This document shows positions 6,464 to 15,192 of a stretch of 32,199 nucleotides of DNA, in pieces. Within the stretch, counting starts at the first letter, position 1. Each line of letters begins with the position of its first letter. The translations under genes were made by a program, and so were the position numbers. Below the pieces are notes generated by a model, which worked only from the letters and a program-made list of their open reading frames with translations, had not been told where the DNA came from and searched no databases. Origin of the DNA: an uncultured Spartobacteria bacterium (GTDB lineage: Bacteria; Verrucomicrobiota; Verrucomicrobiia; Chthoniobacterales; Chthoniobacteraceae); the NCBI GenBank assembly GCA_903929475.1, contig CAIYUV010000209.1, positions 1-32,199 of the forward strand, read 5' to 3'.

Positions 6464-7837
6464 TCAGCTCAAAAATTCGCGCGGGTCGGTGATGTGTCCG
6501 GTGAGTGCGCTGGCGGCGACGGTGTATGGCGAGGCGAGGAAAACCTGCGATTCCTTGTGGCCCATGCGACCGGGGAAATTGCGGTTCGTCGCGCTGATGC
6601 ACTTGAGAGCCTTTTCATTCATGCGGCCAAAAGTGTCCTGCGGCCCGCCGAGGCAGGCTGCGCATGAGGCGTTCTCCGTCATCTGCACGCCGGCGTTTTC
6701 GAGGATGCTCCACACGCTTTCGTTGCCCCACATCGTGTCCTTCAATTCGCGCACGACCTTCGTAGTCGCGGGCACGCCGAAGGTGTGAATCTTCACGCTC
6801 TTGCCACGCACGATGCGCGCAAAGGCGAGGAAGTCGCTCGTCTTTCCGCCGGTGCAGGAGCCGATGTAGGCGCGATCCAGTTGCACACTGCTCATTTCCT
6901 TCGCCGACTTGCGCTGGCCGGGATCGGGATGGCAGGCGACGGTCGGTTCGAGCTTCGAGAGATCGTAGGTTTTGTCGAAAACGAACGACTGTTCGCGATC
7001 CACCCCAACCGGCTCGAAGGACGACTTCGTGCCATTCTCGGCGACGCGCTCGCGCACGTATTCGCCGGTCTTTTCGTCGTAGGGAAAAATGCCGTTCTTC
7101 CCGCCAGCCTCGATGGCCATGTTGGCGATGGTCATGCGGTCGTCCATGTTCATCGCGTTCACGCCGGGGCCTTCCCACTGCATCGCGCGGTAGGTCGCAC
7201 CATCGAAACCGATGTCGCCGATGACGTGCAGGATCACGTCCTTCGCCATGACGCCGGGCGCGAGTTCACCTTCGCAATAAAAGCGCATCGTCTCCGGCAC
7301 CTTCAGCAAAATTTTCCCCGTGCCGAGCACGAAGCCCGCATCCGTGTTGCCGATGCCCGTCGCAAACTGGTTGAAGGCGCCCGCCATGCACGTGTGCGAA
7401 TCCGTTCCTACGAGCACTTCGCCGGGGCGCGTGTGGCCCTTCCACGGCAGCGTGGTGTGGCAGACGCCCGCGAAATTTTTTCCATACTGCTGTTTGAGCT
7501 GGCCCTTCGATGCATCGAATTTCCAATGCCCGGATGGATCATCAATCACGTCGTAAAAATACGGCAGTCCCTGCTCGCGCACAAAGTCGCGGAGAATGTC
7601 CACGTTGCGATTGCTCATCGAGTCGGCGGTGAAGATGTAGTGATCGGGGATGATGACCACTTTCTCCCGCGCCCAGACTTTCGCATCCGCGCCGAATTCG
7701 CGCTTAAAAACGCCGATGGTGCCCGGGCCGCACACGTCGTGAGTCATGAGAATGTCCACATTCACCCAGACATTGTCGCCGGGTGCGGTGTGCGCCTTGC
7801 CACTGGCGCGAGCGAGCAGTTTTTCCGTAAGTGTCAT
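6464..7837 (-). CDS. leuC: 3-isopropylmalate dehydratase large subunit (aconitase family)
   Basis: 457 residues from the ATG at 7837; upstream extension of the frame has no aconitase-like sequence. The [4Fe-4S] cluster ligands are visible: C328 in YIGSCTGGKTSDF, and C392 and C395 in SCAACLGGPQDTF. Aconitase signature residues GTDSHTCMAGAFNQF lie at 144-158. LeuC with the small subunit LeuD isomerises 2-isopropylmalate to 3-isopropylmalate in leucine synthesis. The SCTGGKT form and the SNRNVDILRDF region resemble plant-type isopropylmalate isomerases more than the common proteobacterial LeuC (from memory of the families). A related hydro-lyase such as homoaconitase is possible. No leuD is present nearby. 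It sits 35 bases after the last polysaccharide gene, an unrelated pathway. Confidence 0.88.
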   Translation of the reverse strand: MTLTEKLLARASGKAHTAPGDNVWVNVDILMTHDVCGPGTIGVFKREFGADAKVWAREKVVIIPDHYIFTADSMSNRNVDILRDFVREQGLPYFYDVIDDPSGHWKFDASKGQLKQQYGKNFAGVCHTTLPWKGHTRPGEVLVGTDSHTCMAGAFNQFATGIGNTDAGFVLGTGKILLKVPETMRFYCEGELAPGVMAKDVILHVIGDIGFDGATYRAMQWEGPGVNAMNMDDRMTIANMAIEAGGKNGIFPYDEKTGEYVRERVAENGTKSSFEPVGVDREQSFVFDKTYDLSKLEPTVACHPDPGQRKSAKEMSSVQLDRAYIGSCTGGKTSDFLAFARIVRGKSVKIHTFGVPATTKVVRELKDTMWGNESVWSILENAGVQMTENASCAACLGGPQDTFGRMNEKALKCISATNRNFPGRMGHKESQVFLASPYTVAASALTGHITDPREFLS

Positions 7838-7872
7838 ATTGAAAGGGCGCGCAAGATGCAGCCCTCTGAGCT

Positions 7873-8382
7873 TTAGCGCAAATGGAAACTCCCCTGCCGG
7901 ATCACTCGTGCCGGATTCCCGGCGACCACCGCCCCGGCAGGCACATCTTTGACGACCACACTGCCTGCACCGATTACTGCGCGCGCGCCTATTTTCACCG
8001 GGCCGAGGATCACCACATTCGCTCCCACATCCACGCCGTCGCCCAGCACCGGGCAGGCACTCTGCGTGCCGTCCGCAAGCCGCTTCGCGCCAATGGTCGT
8101 GCTCTGCCGCAGTGTGCATCCTGCACCAATCACGGTTCCTTCATGGACGACGAGTGCCTGCGCGTGGAAGAGCCCGAGGCCGGAGCCGATTTTCGTTTTG
8201 TAACGCACTTCGATTCCGAGAGTCCAAATAATGGTGATTTCATACCACGCGAGATACGGAATCGTGATCCACCACAGCGGAGTTGGCAGCGCGCGGCACC
8301 ACGCAGCGAGGCGGAAAAGGAACATCACCAGCCTGCCCTTGATGTTTCCCCGGTTGGCATCCCAGTCGCAAAGCAGATTCAT
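7873..8382 (-). CDS. WcaB/serine-acetyltransferase-like hexapeptide O-acetyltransferase
   Basis: 169 residues. The N-terminal helical part ([20 protein letters not shown]) and the following left-handed beta-helix of hexapeptide repeats ([60 protein letters not shown]) match the WcaB / putative colanic-acid acetyltransferase group within the serine acetyltransferase family. The expected reaction is acetyl-CoA-dependent O-acetylation of a sugar residue. The pocket His is present in [12 protein letters not shown]. The long N-terminal domain of true CysE is missing, and the position at the end of a glycosyltransferase run favours a polysaccharide role. The start at 8382 overlaps the preceding stop by 4 bases (ATGA). 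Confidence 0.85.
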   Translation of the reverse strand: MNLLCDWDANRGNIKGRLVMFLFRLAAWCRALPTPLWWITIPYLAWYEITIIWTLGIEVRYKTKIGSGLGLFHAQALVVHEGTVIGAGCTLRQSTTIGAKRLADGTQSACPVLGDGVDVGANVVILGPVKIGARAVIGAGSVVVKDVPAGAVVAGNPARVIRQGSFHLR

Positions 8383-9515
8383 TGTTTTTCGCCCTCCAGG
8401 TAACGCAGATAGATCGCCTCGACGTTGCGCGCCATGGCCTGCGCGGAATAGCCCGCGCGAACCGTCGCAAGTGCGGCCTCCGCGTAACGGGCGGCGAGCG
8501 ACGGCTGTTCGATCAAAGTGCGCACACCCGCGACAAACGTCGCTGCTTCGCCCGGCGGCACAAGCGTCGCATTTTCTCCGTCGCGGAGGATTTCGCGCAT
8601 CCCGTCGAGATTGCTGGCTACGATTGGCACACCACACGCCATCGCCTCCAGAATCGTAATCGGCAAGCCTTCATAGCGTGACGTCAGCAGCAGGCCGTCG
8701 AGCGCCGGCCATAGCGCAGGCATGTCGCCGACGTAGCCGAGGAAGCGCACGCGCTCGCCGAGGCCGAGCCGCGCTGCTTGATTGCGGAGGGTCGGCTCAT
8801 CCTCGCCCGTGCCTGCAATCACGAAAACGGCATTGGGATGCGAGCGCACGATCCCGGAAGCGACATCGAGGAACAGTGCAAAGTTTTTTTGAAAGGTGAG
8901 CCGCCCGATGCCGCCAACGACAAAGGCTCCCACAGGCAGCGAAAATTTCTCCCGAGCCGCCGCGCGCTGTTCGGGTCGCGGGCGATACGTTTCGAGATCG
9001 ATGCCATTGTGAATCGTGGTCACGCGGCCCTGCGGCACTCCTTCGTGCTCCACTAGGAAATTTCGCGTGCTTTCCGAGACTGCGATGACGTGAGTTGAAA
9101 AGCGGTTCGTGATGCGGTCGGCGGGAAGCGTCCACTTGCGGGGGTCGGCGAGCCTGTCGTTGCAGTGGTCGTGATTGATACGAACACGCACGCCGCAAAA
9201 AGTGGCGACCGGCTTCGCGATGACATTTGACGCGAGCAGGTGCGTGTGAACGACATCGTAGCGCCTTGTGAGACACAGCCACGCGAGGCGCGGAACATAG
9301 AGCGGCACCTTGTGATGAAAGGAAAGCGAATGCAGCGGCACGCCGAGCGCACTAAGTCGATCCCAATACACGCCGCGTCCATGCATCGCCGCAGCCTCAA
9401 ACTCGAAACGCTCGCGATCCCCGTGCCGGATGAGATTTTCCAAAACAACCTGCGCGCCGCCAAGGTCGAGCGAATCAATCACATGCAGCACGCGATATGG
9501 ACGGGCGGTTTTCAT
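8379..9515 (-). CDS. GT4-family glycosyltransferase
   Basis: 378 residues from the ATG at 9515, which overlaps the upstream stop (ATGA). The N-terminal domain opens with [20 protein letters not shown], the glycine-rich acceptor-side loop of retaining GT-B enzymes. The C-terminal domain shows [11 protein letters not shown] (nucleotide-sugar side), [17 protein letters not shown] and the EX7E motif E282/E290 in [14 protein letters not shown]. This is a complete, canonical GT4 enzyme transferring a sugar from a nucleotide donor with retention; the sugar and linkage cannot be read from sequence. It should act at the cytoplasmic face of the inner membrane. Of the GT4 genes in the window it has the most standard set of motifs. 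Confidence 0.9.
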   Translation of the reverse strand: MKTARPYRVLHVIDSLDLGGAQVVLENLIRHGDRERFEFEAAAMHGRGVYWDRLSALGVPLHSLSFHHKVPLYVPRLAWLCLTRRYDVVHTHLLASNVIAKPVATFCGVRVRINHDHCNDRLADPRKWTLPADRITNRFSTHVIAVSESTRNFLVEHEGVPQGRVTTIHNGIDLETYRPRPEQRAAAREKFSLPVGAFVVGGIGRLTFQKNFALFLDVASGIVRSHPNAVFVIAGTGEDEPTLRNQAARLGLGERVRFLGYVGDMPALWPALDGLLLTSRYEGLPITILEAMACGVPIVASNLDGMREILRDGENATLVPPGEAATFVAGVRTLIEQPSLAARYAEAALATVRAGYSAQAMARNVEAIYLRYLEGEKQ

Positions 9516-10564
9516 TTCGTCGCGCTTTGATAAATGTGCCGTGCCCGACCGCCGAGCGCCGTGAGAGCAAGCGCACGCAGCCACGGGATCGAGGAGGCCG
9601 CGCTGCCATCCACACGGAGCGCACGCAACATCTCGCGCCATGCCGCACCGCGTGCATGCGGCAGCAGATTGTAGCCGAGGCGGATGAACTGCCGCGCAAT
9701 GGTGCTGTGAAAGTCACGGCTCCACGCGGCCTCGGGCTCCTTCGCAATGAAAGCCTCGCGCGCCCGCGCAAACAGTCGGTGAAACTCGGGAACATCACCC
9801 GGCGGGACTGCGGTGCGCAGCCGCCCGAGCAGCGCGAGTTCAGCCTCCGTCCATTTCTCACCGGCAAACTCGGCGGAAAAATTCGCCGCTTGAATCCGCG
9901 CGCAAGCCTCCTGCAGCGCGCCGGAGCCTGCGTTGCACATCGAGGCGGTATGCACCCGGATTGTTGCGAGCGTGTCGGGTAAATTTTCTGCGCGATGGCT
10001 GCGAAGCACGGCGGACCAGAGCGGCCAGTCCTCGCAGATGCGCCACGTTTCATCGTAGCCGCCAAACTCCTCCAGCAACGCCGCACGACGGTAAAAAACG
10101 GTGCTGTGTGCGAAGGGATTATCGAAGAGCGACGCCCATCGCAGCGCGACTGTCGAGCATGGCAGCCGGATGCGCCCGTGGGAACGGCCCGCGAGATCGG
10201 CGAGATGGGCCTGGCTGCCAAGGAGGAAAAGAGACGGCTCTGCTTCCATGCGGGCAAGCTGGCGCGCGAGGCGCTCGGGGTGCGAGAGATCGTCAGCGTC
10301 CTGCCGCGCGATGAAAGTGCCGCGCGCCTCGCGCAGTCCGTGGTTCAGCGTGGCGGCGAGGCCGAGGTTGCGCCCGTTGGTGAGCACGCGCACGCGCGGG
10401 TCGTTCACGCCGCGGGCGATGGCGAGCGTTTCGTCTTTTGATCCATCTTCCACGATCAGTAGTTCGAAATTCCGCCATGTCTGTGCCAGCACGCTTTCGA
10501 TGCCTTCGTGAAGAAATGCCGCCGCGTTGTAGGCGGGCATGAGCACGGTGATGGCAGGTGTCAT
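9512..10564 (-). CDS. GT2-family glycosyltransferase
   Basis: 350 residues. The GT-A domain begins PAITVLMPAYNAAAFLHEGIES and carries ELLIVEDGSKDET and the metal-binding acidic motif QDADD (88-92), then EDWPLWSAVLRSH, which resembles the ED(Y/W)-type catalytic base motif of GT2 enzymes. The C-terminal 130 residues are helical and lack membrane segments (two-domain GT2). A start at 10606 is possible but adds an unlike N-terminus (MGGCTWPNFRG), whereas 10564 makes the 4-base ATGA overlap seen at neighbouring junctions. It probably adds one residue of the repeat unit by inversion. Confidence 0.88.
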   Translation of the reverse strand: MTPAITVLMPAYNAAAFLHEGIESVLAQTWRNFELLIVEDGSKDETLAIARGVNDPRVRVLTNGRNLGLAATLNHGLREARGTFIARQDADDLSHPERLARQLARMEAEPSLFLLGSQAHLADLAGRSHGRIRLPCSTVALRWASLFDNPFAHSTVFYRRAALLEEFGGYDETWRICEDWPLWSAVLRSHRAENLPDTLATIRVHTASMCNAGSGALQEACARIQAANFSAEFAGEKWTEAELALLGRLRTAVPPGDVPEFHRLFARAREAFIAKEPEAAWSRDFHSTIARQFIRLGYNLLPHARGAAWREMLRALRVDGSAASSIPWLRALALTALGGRARHIYQSATK

Positions 10565-11679
10565 GGCAGCAGTCCCTCGAAAATTCGGCCATGTGCATCC
10601 ACCCATGCCCCGGCACCAAACAATCTCACGGCCCGCGCACGTGCGGCTGCGCTACGCTGCGGCCATTCGCCCATCACACGAGCGACAGCCGCCGCGATGC
10701 GCCGAGGCGGCGGATAGCTCGCCCTCCACCAGTCGGCTGGCACGTGGATCAATTCACCGCCATCATCTCCCACAATCTCCGGCATACCACCGCTGTGCGA
10801 CGCGACGACAGGCAAACCGCACGCGAGAGCCTCGACGGCCACGGTGGGACACGGATCGTGGTATTTGAGGTGCAGCAAAATGTGCGCGGACTCATAGAGC
10901 TTCACCGCCTCCTCCTGCGTGAACGCGGGCCGCAGCGTGACAAGTTCAGCGAGCCGAAGCCGCGTAATGGCGGAGTGGACTTCCGCATCGGCACCGGGCC
11001 AGCGCATTTCACCGGCGACAGTGAGCGCCGCACGATGCCCGGCATCGAGCAGGACGCGCAGCGTCTCCAGCGCGCCGATCACGCGGAAAGGCTGATAGTG
11101 CGTCCCCGCTGCAAGCAGCCGCCAGCCTTCGCGAAGACCGGGCGGATTTGCTGCGGGCTTGAAAAGCGCGGTGTCCGCAGGATTGATGAGCACGCTCGAC
11201 GCGCAGCGCGCAGGGCCGAGCCAGCGATCCGCACTCTCGCGGCAAAATTCACTTTGATACACGACATGATCCGCAAGCTGCAGCAGCGCACGCATGGGGC
11301 GGTTCGTCTCCGGCGAGCGCCAGCCCGCCCACGCCGGGAAGCCCACTCCGTTTTGATTCCACACAAATTTCGCGCCGCAACGATGCGCCCGGCGCACAAG
11401 CTCGGTGGCAAAAGGCGGCGGCGCGCTGCTCACGAGATAGAGCACATTGAAAACAGCACGCTCCGGCCAGCGCCCGGCAAGGTGCAGCAATTTCACCCGC
11501 CCGCCCGCCACGGGCTCGGGGCCGCCGGGAACGCCGCCATAATTCAACGCGAGTTCGCCCTTCGGTGCTACGAAGTCGTGCCCGGCCAATTCCCGACGAA
11601 AAGCTGTGGCGCTGCGGAGCGACATTGCGTCGCGAGCGATCGCAATACCGGAGGAGAGTATGTCGAGCAGCGGGTTCAT
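10561..11679 (-). CDS. GT4-like glycosyltransferase
   Basis: 372 residues from ATG 11679 (4-base overlap with the upstream stop). The N-terminal part is short on the usual Gly loop (LALNYGGVPGGPEP), followed by VKLLHLAGRWPERAVFNVLYLVSS. The C-terminal donor domain is clear: WRLLAAGTHYQPFRVIGALETL, AALTVAGEMRWPGADAEVHS, then the region equivalent to EX7E, HDPCPTVAVEALACGLPVVAS, in which only the second Glu is kept. The DPCPTVAVEAL form occurs in a recognised subgroup of O-antigen GT4 enzymes (from memory). Donor and linkage are unknown. Confidence 0.83.
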   Translation of the reverse strand: MNPLLDILSSGIAIARDAMSLRSATAFRRELAGHDFVAPKGELALNYGGVPGGPEPVAGGRVKLLHLAGRWPERAVFNVLYLVSSAPPPFATELVRRAHRCGAKFVWNQNGVGFPAWAGWRSPETNRPMRALLQLADHVVYQSEFCRESADRWLGPARCASSVLINPADTALFKPAANPPGLREGWRLLAAGTHYQPFRVIGALETLRVLLDAGHRAALTVAGEMRWPGADAEVHSAITRLRLAELVTLRPAFTQEEAVKLYESAHILLHLKYHDPCPTVAVEALACGLPVVASHSGGMPEIVGDDGGELIHVPADWWRASYPPPRRIAAAVARVMGEWPQRSAAARARAVRLFGAGAWVDAHGRIFEGLLP

Positions 11680-12761
11680 GCGGCCAGCACCTCCTCGATA
11701 AAGCGCCGGTGCTCCTTCGCAACGACGGGTGTGCTGTAGTGATGTCTCACGACGGTGCGCGCCGCCTCCTCCTCGGCGGAAAAATCGAAGCCCCCGGAGA
11801 GCACAGCATCCAGTGCCTCGCACCATTGTTCCTCCGTTTCACAAAGTCGCAGACCTCGGCCGCCGGAACGCGCTGCAACGTCACGATAGCTCGGCACCGG
11901 GCAGCCGAGAACGACGCGACCGCAAGCCATCGGCAGCGTGATTTTCCATTCGGTGTGGCCAAGGTTGTAAGTGTTGTCGAGGAAGCGCGGGGAGATGAAG
12001 ACGCCGCCCTGTGCGTAGGTTTCCAGCAGCGCGGGAATGGAACGGAACGGCAGCACCTGCGTCTCGAATTCGCCGAGCAGCGCATCCACACGCTCGCTCA
12101 GATCACCAAACCATCTCGTGCGCGCCGCGAGTGAATTTGTGACGAGCACCAGCCTCACGTGCGCGGAATAGCGCCGGAGGACGGGCGCAATTTTCAGCAG
12201 CTCGAAAAGCTTCACGGATTCGCCCGACCACAGCAGCGGCAGCTTCCCATCGCGCCGCCATGCATGTGGTGCCGGGACGATGCCGGGAGCGACATTGTCC
12301 GGCACCCATCGCACGTGCGGATGATGCGCGGCGGCGATGGTGGAAAGGTGACTGGAATCGGCGATCACACCATCGGACAGCGTGAACATATCCAACACAT
12401 CGGCACGCTGCGCAGCCGTGGGTGCCATGCCTTCGTAGTAAAACGCACCGGCGGCGGGAGTGAGATAGTCCACGTTCAAATCAAAGACCACTCGCGTGCC
12501 GCGGGCGCGCAGCCGCGCAGCGAGGGCGGCACACTGCGGGCTCATGGATTTTAAAAAAACGACAGCCGCATAATGGCGGTGCGGACGATAGGTTTCGTAG
12601 TGCAATGCGGAATCCCTGTTCACCTCGCGCGCGATCCAGCCGTGGCGCATCGAGCCGACGGCGCTGGTGCTTGGCCAGCCGAGCAGCAGCCGCCACGGGC
12701 GCGTGAGGCTGCTGGCGAGCGTGGGGATTTTCCCGTCGGTGATGAAGCCGATGCGTTGCAC
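11676..12761 (-). CDS. Glycosyltransferase-like protein, GT-B fold (GTG start)
   Basis: 361 residues from a GTG at 12761 (VQRIGFITDGKIPTLASSL). It starts 2 bases after the upstream TAA. The frame is open further but the added residues (MSRILRADPAAP) are antisense-like sequence from within the upstream gene. Rossmann-like pieces are seen: VVFDLNVDYLTP, DGVIADSSHLSTIAAAHHP, then VRWVPDNVAPGIVP and LPLLWSGESVKLFELLK. The C-terminal part has GVFISPRFLDNTYNLGH and PMACGRVVLGCPVPSY, which stand in place of the EX7E region of GT4 enzymes but without the glutamates. It is therefore a divergent GT-B enzyme, possibly of changed mechanism. It is the one junction in this stretch that does not use ATGA. 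Confidence 0.72.
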   Translation of the reverse strand: MQRIGFITDGKIPTLASSLTRPWRLLLGWPSTSAVGSMRHGWIAREVNRDSALHYETYRPHRHYAAVVFLKSMSPQCAALAARLRARGTRVVFDLNVDYLTPAAGAFYYEGMAPTAAQRADVLDMFTLSDGVIADSSHLSTIAAAHHPHVRWVPDNVAPGIVPAPHAWRRDGKLPLLWSGESVKLFELLKIAPVLRRYSAHVRLVLVTNSLAARTRWFGDLSERVDALLGEFETQVLPFRSIPALLETYAQGGVFISPRFLDNTYNLGHTEWKITLPMACGRVVLGCPVPSYRDVAARSGGRGLRLCETEEQWCEALDAVLSGGFDFSAEEEAARTVVRHHYSTPVVAKEHRRFIEEVLAA

Positions 12762-12763
12762 TT

Positions 12764-13744
12764 TTAGTCGGATCGTTCGGCGAGGAGCCGCTGGATCAGC
12801 TCGCAGTATTCGAGACACATGCGGTCGCCCGAGGGCGGTGCTGCCAGCACCTTCGCGCGCAACTCCGCATAGCGCCCGCGGGCCGCGAGCAGCGCGGATT
12901 TCACATCGTCGTGAAAACCAACTCCGTAACGTTCGCCGGCTTCAACCACACCACCGCCGTCGCGGTGAAAAACCAACGGCAGTCCGCATTGCGCGCCCTC
13001 GACATGGTGCATTCCGCATGGCTCCCATCGGGTGGCGGTCAGATAGAGATGGCACTGCCGGAGCTGCGTGCCGAGCGCCGCGCCGTGCGACGGTGGAAAT
13101 GTGCGCGACGCGCGCCATGTGATTTTTTTTGGCCAGCGGCCAATGATCCACTGCTCGAAGCCCGGCAGCTCGCCCTCTGCGATGAGGCGATCCACCTCCT
13201 CATACACGTCGAAACCTTTCAGCATGTGGTCCGACCAATGATGCGTGACGACACGCAGCGGCGCGATGCCATCCCACACGGCGGCCCCGATGGGATGAAA
13301 GTCCCGGGTCGCCGCGCCGTTGTAGATCACCGAGTGCGGACGCATCAGCTCAGCCCAGCGGCTGGCAAAGTAATCGCGCAGCCACCCGGAGATGAAAACC
13401 GTGTGGTCGGCGAGCTTGTTCGCCTCTGCGAGCAGCGGATCCATGAAGGCGGTGGCCTTGCGCTGGTCGCACTCGTTCACGCGATGGATCACGCGCACGC
13501 GCGGGTGTTCGCGGCGATAGTCTGTGATTTCGCGGAGACCGAACGCCCTGCCCTGCAAATCCTCGCGTGGATCGATCAGGAGAATCACATCCGTCTCGCG
13601 CCGGAGATCGAAACGCACCGCATAACCGCGCGATTCGAGGAAGGATCGAAGCTGCCAGACAAATGGACTGCTTCCTCCCCACGGGCCGGAAACGGGCTTC
13701 ATGTTCACCGCGACGGTGGCGATGGATTTGGAAAAGAAACTCAT
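12764..13744 (-). CDS. GT4-like glycosyltransferase
   Basis: 326 residues from ATG 13744 (ATGA overlap with the upstream stop). The N-terminus has the unusual donor-free loop NMKPVSGPWGGSSPFVWQL in place of the standard GT4 glycine loop, followed by VRVIHRVNECDQRK and HTVFISGWLRDYFASRW. The C-terminal domain holds FEQWIIGRWPKKITW and a modified EX7E region: TRWEPCGMHHVEGAQCGLPLVF, where W-E-P-C-G and V-E-G-A keep two glutamates. This proline-rich, NECDQRK-containing subgroup is found in polysaccharide clusters but I know of no characterised member. It is shorter than most GT4 proteins. Substrate unknown. Confidence 0.8.
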   Translation of the reverse strand: MSFFSKSIATVAVNMKPVSGPWGGSSPFVWQLRSFLESRGYAVRFDLRRETDVILLIDPREDLQGRAFGLREITDYRREHPRVRVIHRVNECDQRKATAFMDPLLAEANKLADHTVFISGWLRDYFASRWAELMRPHSVIYNGAATRDFHPIGAAVWDGIAPLRVVTHHWSDHMLKGFDVYEEVDRLIAEGELPGFEQWIIGRWPKKITWRASRTFPPSHGAALGTQLRQCHLYLTATRWEPCGMHHVEGAQCGLPLVFHRDGGGVVEAGERYGVGFHDDVKSALLAARGRYAELRAKVLAAPPSGDRMCLEYCELIQRLLAERSD

Positions 13745-14334
13745 GGCAGCAAAAGACGCGGCTGACGAATTACGTTGAACATGCGGGCCAGCCATCCCCC
13801 GCTGCGCGGCGACTGCCAGCGGCACCAGCCCACGCGGCCTTTGCCATGAAGACGGCAGTGGCCGAGATAGCGCAGTGCGAGGCGACGCTCGTGCGCGCGG
13901 TCGTGGTCGTGCCAGACAATGAGCGCGCCGGGCGCGGCATGCTGCGTGGCGAAACGGAATGTGCCGCTACGCCCGTAGTTTTGCGGATGTGCCGAGCGCG
14001 GGCCGTCGAGAAAAAGAAAATCAAACGGCTCGCCGCTCCACGGCACGGCGTCCTTTTCCACATCGCGGGGGCCGTCGGGTGTGACGGTGTAGCTGCGCCA
14101 CTCGACGCGCGGCATCCACTCGGCACCGTTGAAGGCGGTCCGTAATTCGGAGATCCAGTCTGGGTAGTTATCCCACGTCACGATGCGCGCATCCGGAGCG
14201 TTCTCCGCCCAGAAGCGTGTGGTGAGTCCACTGCCGAATTCAGCAATGTGCCTCGGGCGCGCGAGCGCGAGCACGGCACGCAGTTCCGCGTCCTCGGCGG
14301 CGGACATTTTGAATTGGTTGAGTTCAATTGGCAT
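13741..14334 (-). CDS. Class I SAM-dependent methyltransferase-like protein
   Basis: 197 residues from ATG 14334. The SAM-binding glycine motif is IAEFGSGLTTRFW (31-42), with an acidic strand end about 20 residues later (RIVTWDNYPDWISEL) and the motif IV-like FDFLFLDGPRSAHP. Near the C-terminus is LIVWHDHDRAHERR, where a His/Asp pair may be catalytic. It is similar in layout to the protein at 22936-23649 (FEWGSGGSTLFYARR, FDLVVVDGRARP), so the two look like distant paralogues. The likely role is methylation of a sugar or of the chain end. The start sits 3 bases after a heptamer repeat; the frame reads through the repeat in-frame (VIRHLSSVIQ), but those residues are repeat-derived, not family sequence. 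Confidence 0.75.
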   Translation of the reverse strand: MPIELNQFKMSAAEDAELRAVLALARPRHIAEFGSGLTTRFWAENAPDARIVTWDNYPDWISELRTAFNGAEWMPRVEWRSYTVTPDGPRDVEKDAVPWSGEPFDFLFLDGPRSAHPQNYGRSGTFRFATQHAAPGALIVWHDHDRAHERRLALRYLGHCRLHGKGRVGWCRWQSPRSGGWLARMFNVIRQPRLLLP

Positions 14335-14337
14335 TTG

Positions 14338-14368
14338 AATGACGGATGACAAATGACGGATGACGGGC
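14338..14368 (-). repeat. Heptamer tandem repeat, locus A
   Basis: Read on the minus strand the bases are GCCCGTC, ATCCGTC, ATTTGTC, ATCCGTC, ATT and then CAA ATG. They form a 7-base periodic tract that ends 3 bases before the start codon at 14334 of the methyltransferase-like gene. It occupies most of the 75-base gap after the GT2 gene ending at 14410. The rest of the gap (14369-14409) is AC-rich with no other feature seen. Confidence 0.75.
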
Positions 14369-14409
14369 GAAAAAGCGAACAACAACAGCGGATGAATGTC
14401 TGGCGTTCT

Positions 14410-15192
14410 TCATTTCAGAAAATCCGCCGCATCCACGGTCACGATTTTGCCGCGGCGGTATTTTTCGAGCTTGTAGTCGCTTTCAGCGCTGCGTCCGAAC
14501 AGACGTGCGATGAACACGCGTGCGCGGTTGAGCAGTCCGAGGCTCTCGGACACATTGCGACGTGCGCCTGATTTCGAGTCGAGACTGCTGCGCGGGACAA
14601 AGCAGGCGTGAAGACAGCGGAAGTCAGCGGCCTCCCATGGAGTCTGCTCATGGAGATTCAGCCGTAGTTCCGTGCTGAAACCTGCCCGGAAAACATCGCC
14701 CGTGCTGTGCAGGCGCTGGCGTGCGTCAGGGTCTGTGCGTTCGAGCATTTGGAAATTATAGAGCTTGGTCATGCTGCGGCAGGGCGGTGCGAGGTAGCCT
14801 GTGGCTGTCTTGTGATCGAAGGAAATGTCGGTGCAATTCAGCACGTTTCCGAAAACGACCCACCATTCATCGTAGCGTCCTTCGAGCAGCGCGACGCGCA
14901 TCCGCGCAAGGCCGACGGGGTCATAGATTTCATCGCCGTCCACACCGAATATCCAAGTTGGTGTGCCTGCGTAGCCAGCGATCATCTGCGCGGACTCGCG
15001 CGGGTGAGCGATGGAGCGGACTTTGATTTGCGGATGCGCGGCTGCGAGTCGCGCGAGGATGGCGGGAGTGCCGTCGGTCGAGCCGTTGTCGGCGACGAGC
15101 AGTTCGTCGCAAAGCGGGAGTGCGTTGAGAAGGGCCCGCTCGATCCAGATGTCTTCGTTGCGCACGAGGGCGATGCCGATGATGCGTGTCAT
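14410..15192 (-). CDS. GT2-family glycosyltransferase
   Basis: 260 residues from ATG 15192 (ATGA overlap). The N-terminal GT-A signature is IIGIALVRNEDIWIERALLNA, then ELLVADNGSTDGTPAIL and the acidic motif VDGDEIYDP (84-92). The middle (GNVLNCTDISFDH, KLYNFQMLERTDPDARQRLH) and C-terminal part fit the short, soluble GT2 proteins that begin RNEE/RNED and act late in glycan assembly (WaaE/KdtX-like subgroup). No membrane helix is present. It precedes the 75-base gap containing heptamer locus A, so it closes one translationally coupled block. Confidence 0.85.
   Translation of the reverse strand: MTRIIGIALVRNEDIWIERALLNALPLCDELLVADNGSTDGTPAILARLAAAHPQIKVRSIAHPRESAQMIAGYAGTPTWIFGVDGDEIYDPVGLARMRVALLEGRYDEWWVVFGNVLNCTDISFDHKTATGYLAPPCRSMTKLYNFQMLERTDPDARQRLHSTGDVFRAGFSTELRLNLHEQTPWEAADFRCLHACFVPRSSLDSKSGARRNVSESLGLLNRARVFIARLFGRSAESDYKLEKYRRGKIVTVDAADFLK

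Noticed and set aside
6785-7876. Plus-strand frame (363 codons) opposite leuC
   Set aside because: The leuC protein keeps all cluster ligands and family motifs, while this frame has no recognisable domain.
10558-11739. Plus-strand frame (393 codons) opposite a GT4 gene
   Set aside because: Antisense to a gene in a tightly coupled run, no ribosome-binding site, no family sequence.
14338-14368. CRISPR-like or attachment-site interpretation of the heptamer tract
   Set aside because: Units are 7 bases without spacers and no cas or integrase gene is near. Tandem short repeat is the simpler reading.
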